A stretch of 64,000 bases of DNA from Rhabdophis nuchalis. Its lineage: Eukaryota > Chordata > Lepidosauria > Squamata > Natricidae. Position 1 is the first letter of the stretch; each line of letters begins with the position of its first letter. The stretch is from the NCBI GenBank assembly GCA_039707465.1, contig CM077645.1:149725503-149789502 (forward strand), in the 5' to 3' direction. The notes under the pieces are model-generated. The model did not search any database, was not told the origin of the DNA, and saw only the letters and a program-made list of their open reading frames with translations. The position numbers were made by a program, and so were the translations under genes. Below are positions 32,547 to 45,479 of the stretch, one piece after another.

Positions 32547-33570
32547 TATATAAGCTTCTTTTAATTATATGTTTGAATCTCTCTGTAGCTAACTCAAATG
32601 GAAGATATACATTGTAAGATAATGGTAGCATCTTCTGTTCTTCATTTCATACTGAGAGTAGAGTTTTTCCCCCCATGTAAATATCAGCCATAAAATGTGG
32701 GCTTATTGTAGATGTTATATATTTCAGTAAAAAGTATGTAACAAATTAAATTGTTCTGGAAATGGTCCTGATCTTGTATTTATTTTCATTAAAACTTTTT
32801 TTGTCCCATTTCTGGCAGATCTAGAATAATGGCATAAGAGGTATCTCAGACAATGAGTATCAGAGCGAGTAAATTTACTACGAGGCATGAATTTTTGTGT
32901 GTGTAATTTAATAAAAACCTGACATCTATTAGGGGAGTTTATCCTACTCATTCCATCTGTCCTTCACTTTAGGCAACTAACAAAGTTTTATAAGAATTTA
33001 TATAAAGTGTGAATTGGATAAAACCAAATTACTTTCACTGATTTGCAGCTGGGTGTCTAAGGAAATTGATAGCCTTGTTTTAGGGAGGAGAATTATTTTG
33101 CTTTTGAACTTACCCACCCTCTAGCAAAAGGTATTGCAGATCTACAAACAAGAGTTCTCATCTAGACTAGTCTAGTGGGACTAGACCCATCCCTCCCTGC
33201 AAAAGAACTTTATCTCCATTTGTCTCCAAATCTGTGACAATTTGACTGCAGGCAGCAGTGAATACTAGCTAGTTGATACATGTATGAGTTTCCCTAGGTG
33301 GACTCTATATTTGATGCTATTGTCTGTTTTACCTGCTTGTTAATGGCAGTATAAGGTGAGCAAGTGGCTAGGGGCTTATTCCGAAAAGGAGCTTATCTAC
33401 CCTTTTTCACTTGAAATGGGGTAGTCAAGGGCCACTCGTATACAGCTGGAAGGAGCACTGAGCGAGCAACTTTGTGATATTTACTGCAGTATGCGCATAT
33501 CTCAGTCCCACCAATTTTGCTGTAGTGGCTTCATTGCTTCTTTATTATCATAAAAATGGGAAGTATATTC
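32547..33570. other. Unassigned sequence
   Basis: No element or exon recognised. Confidence 0.55.
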
Positions 33571-33575
33571 ATGTA

Positions 33576-33690
33576 TATCCATGTATATTTATTGTTTTAA
33601 CTTCCCTGTGCACCGCTCCGAGTCCCCTTGGGGAAAGGGAGCGGCCTAGAAATTAAATAATAATAATAATAATTATTATTATTAAGTTCT
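33576..33690 (+). mobile_element. CR1/L2-group LINE 3' tail
   Basis: The block 'gcaccgctccgagtcccctt' followed by 'gaaagggagcggcctag', ending in (AAT)n/(ATT)n at 33656-33684. Confidence 0.82.
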
Positions 33691-33737
33691 GTAAAGACCC
33701 CAGTCTAATTTTTTAGATTTCCCTCTGGATATACATA

Positions 33738-33908
33738 AAAGGCATTCTCACTGGCTCAAGGTTGACTCAGCCTTCCATCCTTCCGTGGTCGGTAATATGA
33801 GGACCCAGATTATTGGAGGCCAATATACTGACTCTGTAAACCACTTAGAGAGGGCTGCAAAGCACAGTGAAGTGGTATACGTATAAATCTAAGTGCTATA
33901 TTGCTATT
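33738..33908 (+). mobile_element. tRNA-type SINE (same family as 5121 and 47240)
   Basis: 'ggctcaaggttgactcagcc', 'aatatgaggaccca', 'gactctgtaaaccacttaga' and the ending 'gctatattgctattg' match the copies at 47240-47415 and 5121-5800 in order. The head is partly lost. Confidence 0.78.
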
Positions 33909-35389
33909 GGACTGGGGAGGAGAAATCTAAAACCAAGGATTGTGCATTGTATTTGACCATTTCTCTTTACCATACAAACATCACTGCATATGGTCAGAAA
34001 TAATAGTCAAAAAGTAATCCAGTGGCACAACCAGCTAATGTGGTCCGACTTTAACTTATGCAGCACATGAAAACTGGTTTCTGCTTAAAGATTGGTGAGT
34101 TTATTTTCTCTATGACAGTGTGTCTTTTGGATGTCTGGATTCACAGTCTTACAGATGTATGGAGTTAAAGTACTGGACCTACCACCATCACTACTACTCA
34201 TCCTGTAATGCTCTAACCAAGAGGACATTTTGCTGCTCAATTCTGATGATTTTGTAAAAAAAAATTCTCTTGCATTAACTCGCACCCATCAGGGATACAT
34301 TTTGATGCCGTCAATGTATGGCATGACAGCAGTCTCTTCTTTGACTATCAGGCTTCTGGGGTACTTTGGTCTGCACATTCTCACTTTTCAGCTGATGTCT
34401 GGCATAGAGTTTCTGTCTACTGTAGTTGTTTAGCAGCAGATTGCCACTGTGACATTTCTGCCTTCTGGCTTAAGTCTCCTAGTGGCCTTTACACAAACTG
34501 GCAACACAGTGTGTACGTTTTCTTTAGATGAGGCAAATGAACCATTGTTTTCCCTGTACAAATTATAAGGCCAAGCTGTTTTATGATAAATGGTTTATGT
34601 CTAACCTCCCTTACACTTCATAGCCATAAGTGAATATAATAAAAGCCAGTGACTTTATTGTAGAACAACAATATGACTGCCCAGTGTGCCTTCATATAAT
34701 TGACTCCAAGATACATTTCTGCCAACTGACATCTTGTCATGTAGCAACAAACCCAGATGGTCTTTTCAATGTTGCATATTAAGCAACTCAGGGCAATTTC
34801 TCCCCTCAATTCTGATTTAAAAAAAAGAATAATCTAAACTGGAAGTGATCTTTTTTTTCTTTTTCTACATCCTGGTAGTGCAATCCTAAACATGTTCATT
34901 CAGGAATAAATTCCACTGAATTTTAATGAAGATTATTATTGTATAAGTGGATATAGAGCTGTAATCTGAATATGCAAAAGCATCAGGAAAGAAAGACAAA
35001 CCAGGATTGTTTCATCAATTATTTCTATAATTCTAGCAAATTAGGTCTATCCCTGTGTTAGAAGTCTGTTAGTTTCTATCCTGCTAATAATCCCTTAGTT
35101 CATTAATGCTTCTGTTTCTTTTAGGCATAATTTCTTGCTGCCATGAATGCAACAGGAAGCTATTTTGGGGACACACAAATTTTGACAGTATCAGCCAATA
35201 TCCAGTATTCCCTATTTACCCAAGCTTAGTACATAGCGTTAAAACACTGCAGTTCCAGGTGCATGTATACAATTAATTAACTGAAATATTTCCAATTTGG
35301 GGACAGAGCAAGATTTAGCATAAAGATAGCTTTGGTTATCTCTGTATCTTATTTATATGCATAAAACAATTCAGAGCAAGTTTGTTGAT
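33909..35389. other. Unassigned sequence
   Basis: No element or exon recognised. Confidence 0.55.
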
Positions 35390-35900
35390 ACTATTTGATG
35401 TCTCAATGATTTGATGCTGTTAACCATAGTACTTTGGTGGAACACTCAAGGGAGCTATGATTGGAAGCCTCATTTTGTTCTTCCGTTCTTACCTGTCACA
35501 ATATTGTAAGAAAGTGATAGTGGGAAACATTTGCATCAGGGGTGGGTTCTGCCCAGCTTTACTGCCCGTCCCCTCGTGTGCGCACATGCGCAGTTCAATA
35601 AAAAATGTTTTGCGCATACACAGAACTAAAAAACAAGATGGTGGCGGTGACGAGGGAACCGGTTTGGGGGTGTGGTAGGCCTGGGTCACTGCTGATTCCA
35701 GCCCCAGGCCACCATACCACTACTGGTTTGGCCAAGTAGGGCCGAACCGGTAGGGACCCACCATTGATCTGCATGCACCCTTAAGTTCTGGGGAGTCCTG
35801 CAAAATTCTGTCTTGTTATTTAATATCTAGATGAAGTTGTTGAGAAAAGTAATTTGCAAATTTAGAGCTCTATATCATCAGCATGCTGCTCGGCAAGGGT
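35390..35900 (+). pseudogene. Ancient LINE reverse transcriptase remnant, split by a MITE
   Basis: With the MITE at 35537-35766 set aside, the plus strand still shows decayed parts of a CR1/L2-type palm: an F-D-A-V-N-H like stretch, 'LILFFRSYLSQYCKKV', and downstream a 'YHQHAA' that sits where YADD is expected. Several frames and stops are mixed. Old and inactive. Confidence 0.5.
35537..35766. mobile_element. hAT-type MITE, family E
   Basis: Ends CAGGGGTGGGTTC and GGGACCCACCATTG. The flanks ATTTGCAT / ATCTGCAT match in 7 of 8 bases. Confidence 0.85.
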
Positions 35901-35974
35901 GGGGGTGAGTACTGAAAGATTGTACAAATTATGTAACTAACAACTACCCAAGTACTTTGATCCCTATACTAAAA

Positions 35975-36440
35975 ATATTCAGGGCACAAATAGTCCCAAT
36001 GCTGACCTATGGTGCAGAATAGTGAGGTCTTAATAAAGCTATCCCACTTGAGCAAGTTCAGATCTGGATTTTTTTAAAGTTGCATACTGGGAACGGATAA
36101 GAATACATCTGCCCCTGCAGTCAGAGTGCAAACAGGCATCCATTCCTTACATAGCCATCTAATAACTAAAGTTTCACATACTGGCAGAGGATCCATTCAA
36201 TGGACCCTGATAGGATTCCTGTAATATGTTCAACAGAATGGATAAGTATAGCTCAGCCCAACTCCTGGATCAACCAACTTTTGAAAGTTATTTCACAACA
36301 TGGATTTTCTCCCCAGAATCTACTCTTGATGGCCTCCTAGGCAAGAGAAATGTTTAAACAGAGATTCATCCATATTAGTGCTAAAACAAACATGGTATTA
36401 TTGGATAAGATAGTGCGAACTCTGAAGCAAATCTGACTGG
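35975..36440 (+). pseudogene. Possible retroelement coding remnant
   Basis: Broken translation such as LTYGAE near 36010 and IHSMDPDRIP near 36190 recalls the C-terminal part of a LINE-type ORF2. It has several stops and frame changes. The family was not identified. Confidence 0.3.
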
Positions 36441-36499
36441 GATCTTTTTGGAGTCTTCAGGGTTGCCATAGTATGAAGAAGGGAGAGGGAATGGGGGAT

Positions 36500-36800
36500 A
36501 TAGTTAGATGATGGTTTGTAGCCAAAACAAAATAGTTTCCTGTGGGAACTAAGGACATTCTAACAGGTGGCTTGGGAGAGGAGGAGTCCAGTTACCAAGC
36601 GACCAGCCAGCACCTCGATTGGACAATGTGACTGATTGTTTGGGGAAATGGTAAATTTTCACTTTTTAATCAGGTGAAAACCACAGGAACTTTCAGAGTC
36701 AATTTCCACCAGTTTGTGCCAATATGATACCTTCAATAAAATTGTTCTTTGAGGAACCTGCTTGCCTCGGAGTTCTGCTTTCTATTACTTGGAACCCTGA
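36500..36800 (+). mobile_element. Candidate solo LTR
   Basis: It has a CAATAAAA signal (about 36735), then a GT-rich tract and an end ...GGAACCCTGACA. No target duplication found; the left end is uncertain. Confidence 0.4.
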
Positions 36801-36805
36801 CAGAC

Positions 36806-37535
36806 AGATTCTTTGTTTGGTAAGAATAAAATTATATTTCAACCTAAAAAATACTTGTGACTGAATCTGATACAATCTTTAAGAAGTACCTATTGCACAG
36901 CAAAATTTGAATTATTGGACGTCATGGCCAAATATGGACACTTCCACCATTTGCTATATTTTGCTATAACTTGAATATGCAGCATCCCAGCATTTGAAAA
37001 TATTTCTCATATTATTGTTTTACTTTCAATTATATGCCCCCATTAGGCTGAAATGCTTACAGTATCATCCGTTTTGGAACAAACATCCCACTGGGATCCA
37101 AATCATAGGTTGTCATATTTGATTCTGGCCTCAAATGTACATATTTTATGTAGAACTGCTAAGTTTATAATTAAGGCAGTAGTTCTATGAATCTGATACA
37201 TCAAACAAATTGGGGTACCCTATAAGGGAGATTCATTTGTCCAATTACTGCTTCTTTGAATTAATATATTTGTATTTTATAACTATATCTCCTCCTAGCT
37301 ATCTCATTTGGAAATTCTGTGTATTATATTATTTTATTGGATTTTATTTTATTGATAAGGTTGCAAGAGTAATCAATAGACAAATTACTATTACTTTTTT
37401 TTATCAATATGCTGTTGATATGCATTTATACTTTTCTCTTACTGGGAGCTCATTTTGACATCTCAGTATCCTCCATGTATTATCTCCTATAAAGAATTGG
37501 ATGCAGAAGAATAAACTGCAAATGAATTCAAAAGA
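36806..37535. other. Unassigned sequence
   Basis: No element or exon recognised. Confidence 0.5.
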
Positions 37536-37539
37536 GATA

Positions 37540-37960
37540 GAACATTTGCTGATTCTGAGGGTCAGACTTCAGTGTCTGGGAGATGTGTGTGTCCTGGATG
37601 GCGTTATATTCCCTTTAAAGTATAAATTTGCAGTGTGAGGTCCCCTTGAATTCAAAACCAATGTTCAACAGACACGTAACACAATAGCTCATATTACTAA
37701 ATTAAGGAGGAGACTTCAATTGATTAGTATTCTCGTGAGTGGGCTGCTGCTAAGTGCTCTTTGTAAGCCTGATTTTAAGATGGTCTGTAATAGTACCTGG
37801 CAAAAATATGTCAATAAAAAGGGTTGCTGAAAGAACTTCACTTCTGGATGCCTGGTGCAACCAATGCAAAGTGCTTTTGATATTACATAAAGCCATTCAT
37901 GTATGACTTAAACTCAAGCTATCTACTACACTTCCAATGCAATTCATCCTAGGCACTAAT
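37540..37960 (+). mobile_element. Ancient L2/CR1-type LINE fragment
   Basis: A decayed but ordered series of words typical of the ORF2 region downstream of the palm ('aattaaggaggagacttc', 'cataaagccattcatgtatg'). Heavily mutated. Confidence 0.4.
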
Positions 37961-38040
37961 GGGACAATTTCTGAGCTTTGACAGGTGTGCATGCACGTGT
38001 GTGTGTGTGTGTGTGTGTTTGATTGATATTAATAAGAGAT

Positions 38041-38211
38041 CAGTGGTGGATTCCTCCGGGTTCAGCCCAGTTCAGCTGAACTGGTAATAGTGGTGGCGGA
38101 AGGCCCCACCCACCCACCCAGCCACTTCTGTGCAGACGTGTTGCACGCACATGGGAGCGCGCACAGGAGCGCACCAGAACTGGTAGTAAAAATATTTGCA
38201 ACCCACCACTG
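38041..38211. mobile_element. hAT-type MITE, family E
   Basis: Ends CAGTGGTGGATTCC and GCAACCCACCACTG. Exact 8-bp duplication TAAGAGAT (38033-38040, 38212-38219). Confidence 0.93.
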
Positions 38212-38219
38212 TAAGAGAT

Positions 38220-40060
38220 ATTATATTATTAGTTTTAATATAATGAATCAATGAGCAAAGTCAATAGTATAGAACACATTGGAACTGAACAGACTCCTAT
38301 TTATCAGAGGAAGGAGATCAAAATTTTTATTTATCCAGATCTTCAATCACCACTGTTTTAGTTTGTGTTTCATATCTGTCATGCTTCTAATATTATTTTT
38401 ATGGAAGTTTTATTGTATATTTTCCAGCTGTGTGCAGCATAAACAAATAATAAAAAATAAATAAACCAGGTTGGAGAGAGATCTTCCTAATTATCAAGAA
38501 GGCAGAAAATTTGATGTATCCGAATCCTTAAAACACTCAACCTATACAATAGAAATGCAGATAAATTAATATGCTAATTTGAACTCTACCTATTTAATAA
38601 GAGTTGTGTTTAGTCCTTGAAGTCATATTTATACCTTCTTTAGCATAATTTTTTTAATCAACCATAAGCAGTAGAAAGCTCAGGTTTTAGTTTGAATTAA
38701 CTATGGCAGCAGAGGGGGGCAGAATTAATTAAAGGACATAAAAAAACACCTATGAAAAGTTACAGTTAGCATATTTCCTCCTGGGACTTTTTATACGTGT
38801 CAGAATGGAATTGCCAGTGGGGTTAATTCTGAGACTGTTCTGTCAAATGTTAGGTTCCAGTACAGATATTTGTGTATATATGAACAACTGTGTTTTTTTT
38901 TAATAATCTGCCAAGAAGCTCTAATCTTCCTTTGCAGTTCTCCTGGGATTTAATTAGAATGGTTTCTTACAGCCTGACATGTTTATGAGGCATAGGTAAA
39001 GAGACAGTTCATAAAGCTGTCAATTTCCTGAGAAATTAAAGAAAAATTGGGCTCCTTAGTGTCCTGGCAATTTTGTGCTGCTGATATAGTAGCCTTGCAA
39101 ACAATGAAATCAAAGATGCTATAACAAGGTGCTGATGCATTACATATAGGCATGGTTTAAAAACTATATACAAGAGCATTTGTCAATTTGAATGCCTAAA
39201 GAGAGAAGTGTGGGAAGTAAAATAGAAGCTCAGGTAGTTTCAACTAGACTGTTCAGATTTCAACAGTGCAAGGATGAATAATAGCCTCTTCATTGCCTCA
39301 ATGATAGTTGCAAATTTGCCTTTCATAAGACAAGACTTAGGGAATCAAATCTGGAAGATGAAAAGGAATGACACCGAGAGCTCACATCCCTTCACTCCTC
39401 TGCTTACTTAAAGCCTGCAGATGTAGATATTATAACTTAAAGGCCATCATATGGGGGATTCTTTGCAAAAGCTTGATGCAATGCTCCAGCTGCTGCTAAT
39501 ACGATGATCATTTTTAATATACTGTTTCATTACATTCCTATTTATATTTCATTCAAAATTAATGATAATACATTCCTAGGTGACAAAGCAACAAGTATTA
39601 TTTAAAGAAAAGATTTAAATACCTTCCTTAAATCTTAAATTAACAGGGGAAGGTAACAATAAAAACAAAATCAATAAAATGATAGTGGGCTTAAAAGCAA
39701 AGCAGTGAATAAAATAATAGAAATCTCTGATTAATTTGTCTTATTTTCTTTGTTATGTACTGAATATATAGTTGTGTTAAGCCCTAATGACTCTAATTGC
39801 TAATTGCAACTGTTTTGGAGGGAAACTTAGAACATTCATATTTCGGCGGGCTTTTTCAAGTAAATTACAGCCATTTGCCTGTTGTTCCACAGTTCCAGTT
39901 TTGAGTCAATAAATGCTGTTGTATCTATGCTGATCTGTTCTTGCCTACGGAAGCCCACTACACAATATTCTTGTAAAAATACTCTATAAGTGATCATCGC
40001 AATTGAAATGCATGCTTTCTCTGCTTTCTTTTTATTTTGTGCACCATGAGTAATATAAGC
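38220..40060. other. Mostly unique sequence, possible conserved non-coding DNA
   Basis: No repeat recognised. The part 38640-39480 has balanced composition, TAATTA-type words and no low-complexity decay, which is unusual in this window. It could be a conserved non-coding element; this is a guess from texture. Confidence 0.25.
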
Positions 40061-40067
40061 TTTAAAT

Positions 40068-40178
40068 CAGGGGCATCCAACCTTGGAAACTCTAAAACTT
40101 GTGGACTTCATCATGTTGGCTGAAGAATTGTGGGAGTTGGTTTATAAGTGTTAAAATTGCCAAGGATGGACACCCCTG
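40068..40178. mobile_element. MITE, family D
   Basis: Ends CAGGGGCATCCAACCTTGG and CCAAGGATGGACACCCCTG. The flanks share TTTAAAT (40061-40067, 40179-40185). Confidence 0.88.
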
Positions 40179-40372
40179 TTTAAATAAAGGTTAGCCTTGG
40201 CTTCACAATCTATATTGTATGTTATTGGATTCCAACTTTAAATATTGTTCAGTTTGTGTTCCCAGTATCTTTCAAAACTATGGGAAACTGGATAAAACAA
40301 TGTGTGGAAGGACATCAATTGTCTGTCTGTGGTTCAAATGATATATGATCTAAACAAAAGCCTGGATAGGTT

Positions 40373-40373
40373 T

Positions 40374-40434
<61 letters not shown>
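40373..40434. repeat. (GACA)n microsatellite
   Basis: About 15 perfect units, immediately left of the MITE at 40446. Confidence 0.98.
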
Positions 40435-40435
<1 letters not shown>

Positions 40436-40445
40436 GTAGCCTAGG

Positions 40446-40599
40446 TTGTTGCTGGTTCAGCCCGGATCGGTTGAACCGGTAGTAGCGGTGGCAGGAGGCT
40501 CCGACCACCTGCCTGGATACTTCTGTGCATGATCAGAAGCATTGCACATGGCGGGAGCGTGCCTGAGCCAATAGTAAAAAAATTGGCAACCCACCTCTG
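40446..40599. mobile_element. hAT-type MITE, family E, left end lost
   Basis: The interior and right end GCAACCCACCTCTG match the family. The left terminus is missing next to the GACA tract, and a short GGTA run follows. Confidence 0.75.
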
Positions 40600-40826
40600 G
40601 TAGGTAGGAAGGTAGGTAGGTAGGTAGATGGATAATAGATTTGGAACTTTTAACTGATTCCTCTTACAAGCACTACTAGAATTACTCATCATAGCTGTTC
40701 ATATATTAACATTTGTCTGGTATCTAAATAATCACAAATAAGCATTCTTCTTCATAAGAAGAACCACTATAGCACTACTTCCATATTTCAGTTTAAAATC
40801 TGATAGCATGTTCAAGAAGTGCTATT

Positions 40827-41192
40827 TTATTATTTATTATTTATTTATTTTATTGGATTTCTAGACCGCCCCCTCTCCCCGAGGGGACTCGAGGCGGTGT
40901 ACAGGTAAAATTAAAAACTACTAAAAACATGACAATGCATACAAAGTTAAAATCAAATTAAATAACCCTGTACAAATTTATAAAAGTTAAAACTAAACCC
41001 ATAAAACCGAATAAAATAATTTAAATTACAGACTGGGGCGAGAAGCATAAGTTAGGCCAAGCCGGCTTGATGGAACAGGTGAGTTTTAAGTTTCTGGCGG
41101 AAGGAGCGGAGGTCTGTGGTAGTTCTGATATCAGGGGGTAGGTTGTTCCAAAGGGTCGGGCCCATCACAGAGAAGGCCCTTCCCCTGGGTGT
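40827..41192 (-). mobile_element. CR1/L2-group LINE 3' end
   Basis: The minus strand has the C-terminal coding tail and 3' UTR ('accgccccctctccccgag' on plus), ending in ATT/ATTT repeats at 40827-40852. Confidence 0.88.
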
Positions 41193-43199
41193 CAAACGTT
41201 TTGTACTTTTGAGCATTTAAAAGGGAAAGGGAAATCCTACTGAGATTGAAAACATGCAAAGTTGCTTTAGGTAAGCATTTACAGAATTGTATGGGCATGT
41301 AGATATATACATTTTCAAGTTTTAATTTATTTGATTTCCTTTCTTCTTCAGACCAAGATGTGAAAGTTAGTAGAATTACTGTCGAAATGTCTCCTGATGG
41401 ATAGGAAGCTAATAATGACTCTTCTGCAGGCTGCTGTAGTTTATAACAATATTTTTTTTAAAACAACAACAACAGATCACTAAACTGAGACTGCAGCTTG
41501 AGAATATCAACGTAACAATTTTTTAAATGTCTTATATAAATAAACATAATCTGGTCAGTGTGGAGATGGTGGATTATTCTATGGGACAATGGCCAGTCCA
41601 GGGAATTCTTCACTTTGCATCATTGCTGAAAGATTGTTTCCAAACTGGAATCAGGCTGTTACCAGCATTGGTTTCTTTTCAATGCCAAGTGAGATCTAGC
41701 TGCACCCTTGTCTTTGGGATGTCAGTGGTTGTCACTCTGTTTGAACCAGCTTTCTGAGTGTATTGGGTTGGATTATGGAGTCTACTGTTTCACAGTGGTG
41801 TTTTTATTGTTTTATTGTTTGATTTGTTTTTATTTTTTATTTTCACTGTTTGCATCCTACCCTGAGAGCCATTGCTGTAGAGTGAGTTATAAATATTTAT
41901 TTATTAAATATATATAAAATATTTTCAAAGAGTGACATTTAGTCCCTTTGTGTCCGGCTTTAAAAAAGCTTGATCCTTTATTTGACAAGTGATATTTTAT
42001 TTGTGTACTTAATGCCCACACATTGAATAGATGCTTGGTATTCATTCTCTACCTTTTGCCTTTCGGTTTTACTCCCCTGTTGTGCATTTCCTTCTTTCCT
42101 ACATGCATTTGTCTTCATTAAAGTTTCTTCTCCTTCTCCCTCTTCTCTGCTAAGGGTCTATTTTTTCCTAGTTGTTAAAATTATAGTCATTACTCCTATA
42201 AAAGATAGTGTAGAAGGCATTGGATACCAAGTTTCTCCAATGTGTCTTTTATAAACCACCTGAGGGAGAATACTTTCTCAGATTTGAACATCATATTTTT
42301 GTCTCTTGCACAATCATTTAACTTTCTGTCTCTGTCTGATTTCTTTCTAGGATTTCTGACACACTCGCTTCATATGTATACACATATGTCTATAAAACAA
42401 AACAAAAAACTTCTGCAGTATATATGTAGTTTTATTTTTTATATTCTCCTACATACATGATGAAAAACAGAAAATAAAAATTTATAGGCAGAAGATAAAA
42501 AAGAAAAGTGTGGAAGGCTAAAAGAGTCTGTGCTATAGGTCAACAAGATAAAGTTGAAATTGAGTGAGGATCAAAGAAAGCTAAAAATTATTTGACAGCA
42601 GTTGATTTAAAACAGATATTCTTAGGAAGCTTCTTGAAATAACATGTCTTAAACCTTCACTCACAGTTAGCTGAGCTGTCCTGAAAGAATTTTTGAACTA
42701 CTGAATGTGGGTGTGATAAGGTTGTATTTGTAAGACAAAGTGTCAGAGTATGATCTAAATATCATCTGCTCTATTAAGATAGCCTGGTTAAGCTTTTGAA
42801 CCTTTGTGAGTTAATGAAAAGCAGGCATTGTCTTCTATTTCATAAATGTGCTATAGAGGTATACTGGAATAACATCTTGGTACAATACTTCCCCAACTAC
42901 TATCAAATCTTGCATAAATCTGAATTGCTTTCTTATCAAGACCTTCAGGTGTTGATATGCCACTGGCTGATAGACAACTCTGAACAGTTCTACTGGGCAG
43001 TTCTCTGTAGGCATAACAGGGCTAGAAATTCATGCTTTCTATTCTCCTTTATTGTCATAACTTAAACCTGACAATGGTGCTATATGCTTGTCTGATCTGA
43101 TTCATCTCTTGGCCAATGCCACAATCACTCAAGCTACCTGCTATCACATTTAATTGCCTGCAATTTTTTCATATACCTGACAATCACATAACCAGGGTA
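41193..43199. other. Unassigned sequence
   Basis: No element or exon recognised across this 2-kb stretch; AT-rich throughout. Confidence 0.5.
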
Positions 43200-43203
43200 C
43201 CAT

Positions 43204-43234
43204 CTGTCTGTCTGTCTGTCTGTCTATCTGTCTG
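43204..43234. repeat. (CTGT)n microsatellite
   Basis: About 8 units with one variant. Confidence 0.9.
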
Positions 43235-43239
43235 TATTA

Positions 43240-43940
43240 GATTCATAAGACGACTCAATTCAAAACTTAGCCTGGGTAGTGTAGAATGGTAAAACAACAA
43301 TTAAAACAGAAGTTGATAGAAGAACCATAGAAGCAAAAGCAAGTTATAGGATGTTACCATCCAAATTAGCCCAAGGCCTAGGGAAAAAACAACAACAGGT
43401 TTCAAGGCTTTCTCTAAAAAAATAAAGCAATGGGGGAAGCCATGCAAATTACAGAGGGATGCTGGTCCAGAATTCAGGAGCAGCGAGAGAGCAGGTATGT
43501 TTCCTCAGTATCTTTAGATAACACTGTTTAACAGTGGAACCTGGAGCTTTCTGACTATCAAATTGAATATGTGGACTGTTCCTCAAGTAACTACTATTTA
43601 TATCATCTAGGGTTTTAAAGATGATATCCAGCATCTTGCATTGTAACTGGAAGTCTACTGGTGACCAATGCACCTCACAAAGTTAAGTGGGCATATAAGA
43701 CAAGTTCACATTTGATCAAAACATTACTGAATGTCTAAAGAGTCTCCTGGTCCAGAAAAGGGTGTCATTAGCAGACAGTACGAATCCATACAAAGACCTT
43801 CTTGGCCATAGCTGACATCTGCTCCTTGAGCAGGAGCAATGAGTCCACGAAGTCTCCAAAATTGTTCACCAGCTGCAAATAGATGATGTCATGCATTCAG
43901 GACTAAAAATAGTTTATTTCCAAATTTTGGACGTCCAAAT
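43240..43940 (-). mobile_element. Ancient CR1/L2-type LINE fragment
   Basis: The plus strand shows the antisense of a decayed LINE body ('ctactggtgaccaatgcac', 'ggtgtcattagcagacagta'). The minus-strand frame 43449-43673 (HWSPVDFQLQCKMLDIIFKT) resembles a LINE ORF2 C-terminal 'LHWLPV..R..FK' segment. Confidence 0.55.
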
Positions 43941-45355
43941 AACCACAGCCATTGGTCTTGACACTACTGAGCTTTTGACTGTTTCTCCACATCCATCTAA
44001 CAGTTTCCAGACAATGAGATTGTCAGGCCTGCCCCAGCTCAGGTCCTTAGGAAAGAATGACCCTCGGCTCCATTTGGTTGAAGTAATAGGTCCTTTTCTA
44101 AAGTTAAATGGTTGCAAGGAAAGAAAGGATAGACCTAAAGATTCCTGTTACACTTTTTCCTTTTTCCTGGCCCTCCTCACTTGACCAGTTCATCAATATT
44201 CAATGGTGTGAACATTTAGATGTTTTGGGAATAGCTTGGATGTTTGGCTCCATTCGATGCACTTTTGCATTTTGTTCTCAGGCCAGGTGTCCTTGAAGAC
44301 TGGTGTATTCTGGTACTGGCACCTCTGGTTTCCATCAAGGGTATCATCTTCCTTCCCATGGTCTGTCTCTACTTTCTACATTCCATTGCCCCCTCTTCCC
44401 CCCTTGCATTTTATGACAGGATGCCAGCAAAGTGTAGAAGCTGAAGACAGCAGATCTGATAACTCATTGGCAGCATTGCGGAGATGGCTTTGGGATAAGA
44501 TATATGGTCAAACAGCACATTGAGGGTATGGCCTTCCATATAGATAGGTTCAAAAACAATTCAAAAACAAGGAAAGAATGAACTCTTGAACTGCACTTAT
44601 CATTGTATCCACAATATTAATTTTGAAGTCTGAAAGACCCAAAATGATGAGTTCTCCTAACACCATGTCCAAAGCTACCTGAATCCACTTAGTCAAACAT
44701 TTTATTAGTCAATAGGGTCTCTCATTGAGTAGCACTATTGGCTGCAATACATACTTCCACATTTTAAAAATGCAGTCTTACCTGCCCTGCTTATTGGCAT
44801 ACATGGATGCACATAGTAGGCTGATATCCCTTCATGAAATTTACTCTCAAAATTAATTGCTTTACATTGTTTATGTAGACCCTCTAGCAATGTCAGCAAT
44901 GCTGGCAGTGTCATAAATGGAGTGAATGTAGACTCAAAGGAATTCCTGAATCAGATGTTTCATGTCTTTGTGGTTAGAGTTGTTAGGGTCATCAGTGCTC
45001 TTCAGCTTGGTAATAACTTATTTTTCTGCCATCCATCTTTTTCTTGGTCTGCCCGGGTTGACATTTCTGCTACAAATAGCCTTTGTCATGGCTTACTCTT
45101 GCTTATCCCAAAGATGCTTTTTCAAGAGGCAATTGGACTTTCTGGTTTGTTTGTTTTGTTCCTTTGAAGATGTTTTGCTTCACATGCAAGAAACATTTTC
45201 AGCTCTCTTCAAAGGAAAAAGAGAAAAAAACCAGAAGGTCCAGTTAACCTCTTGAAAAAGTATCTTTGGGACAACCATGATTGAGAATCTCCACAGACAC
45301 TTACTTTTGCTTATTTTTTCCTCATCATTTGCTGAGACTGCTACTCCAAGTGAAT
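43941..45355. other. Unassigned sequence
   Basis: Possibly more decayed LINE DNA at the left edge. Nothing else recognised. Confidence 0.45.
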
Positions 45356-45413
45356 AATAATAATAATAATTTAATTTATAACCCGCTCTCTCTCCCAGAA
45401 GGGACTCGATCCT
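45356..45413 (-). mobile_element. CR1/L2-group LINE 3' tail, very short
   Basis: (AAT)5 followed on the plus strand by 'taacccgctctctctccca' and GAAGGGACTCGA; only the last 60 bp of the LINE was copied. Confidence 0.75.
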
Positions 45414-45479
45414 TAATAATTCCTAGACGTGTTGAGTTAGAATGGGTGTTTGGTGTTAATATACAATACAATGGCTTTA

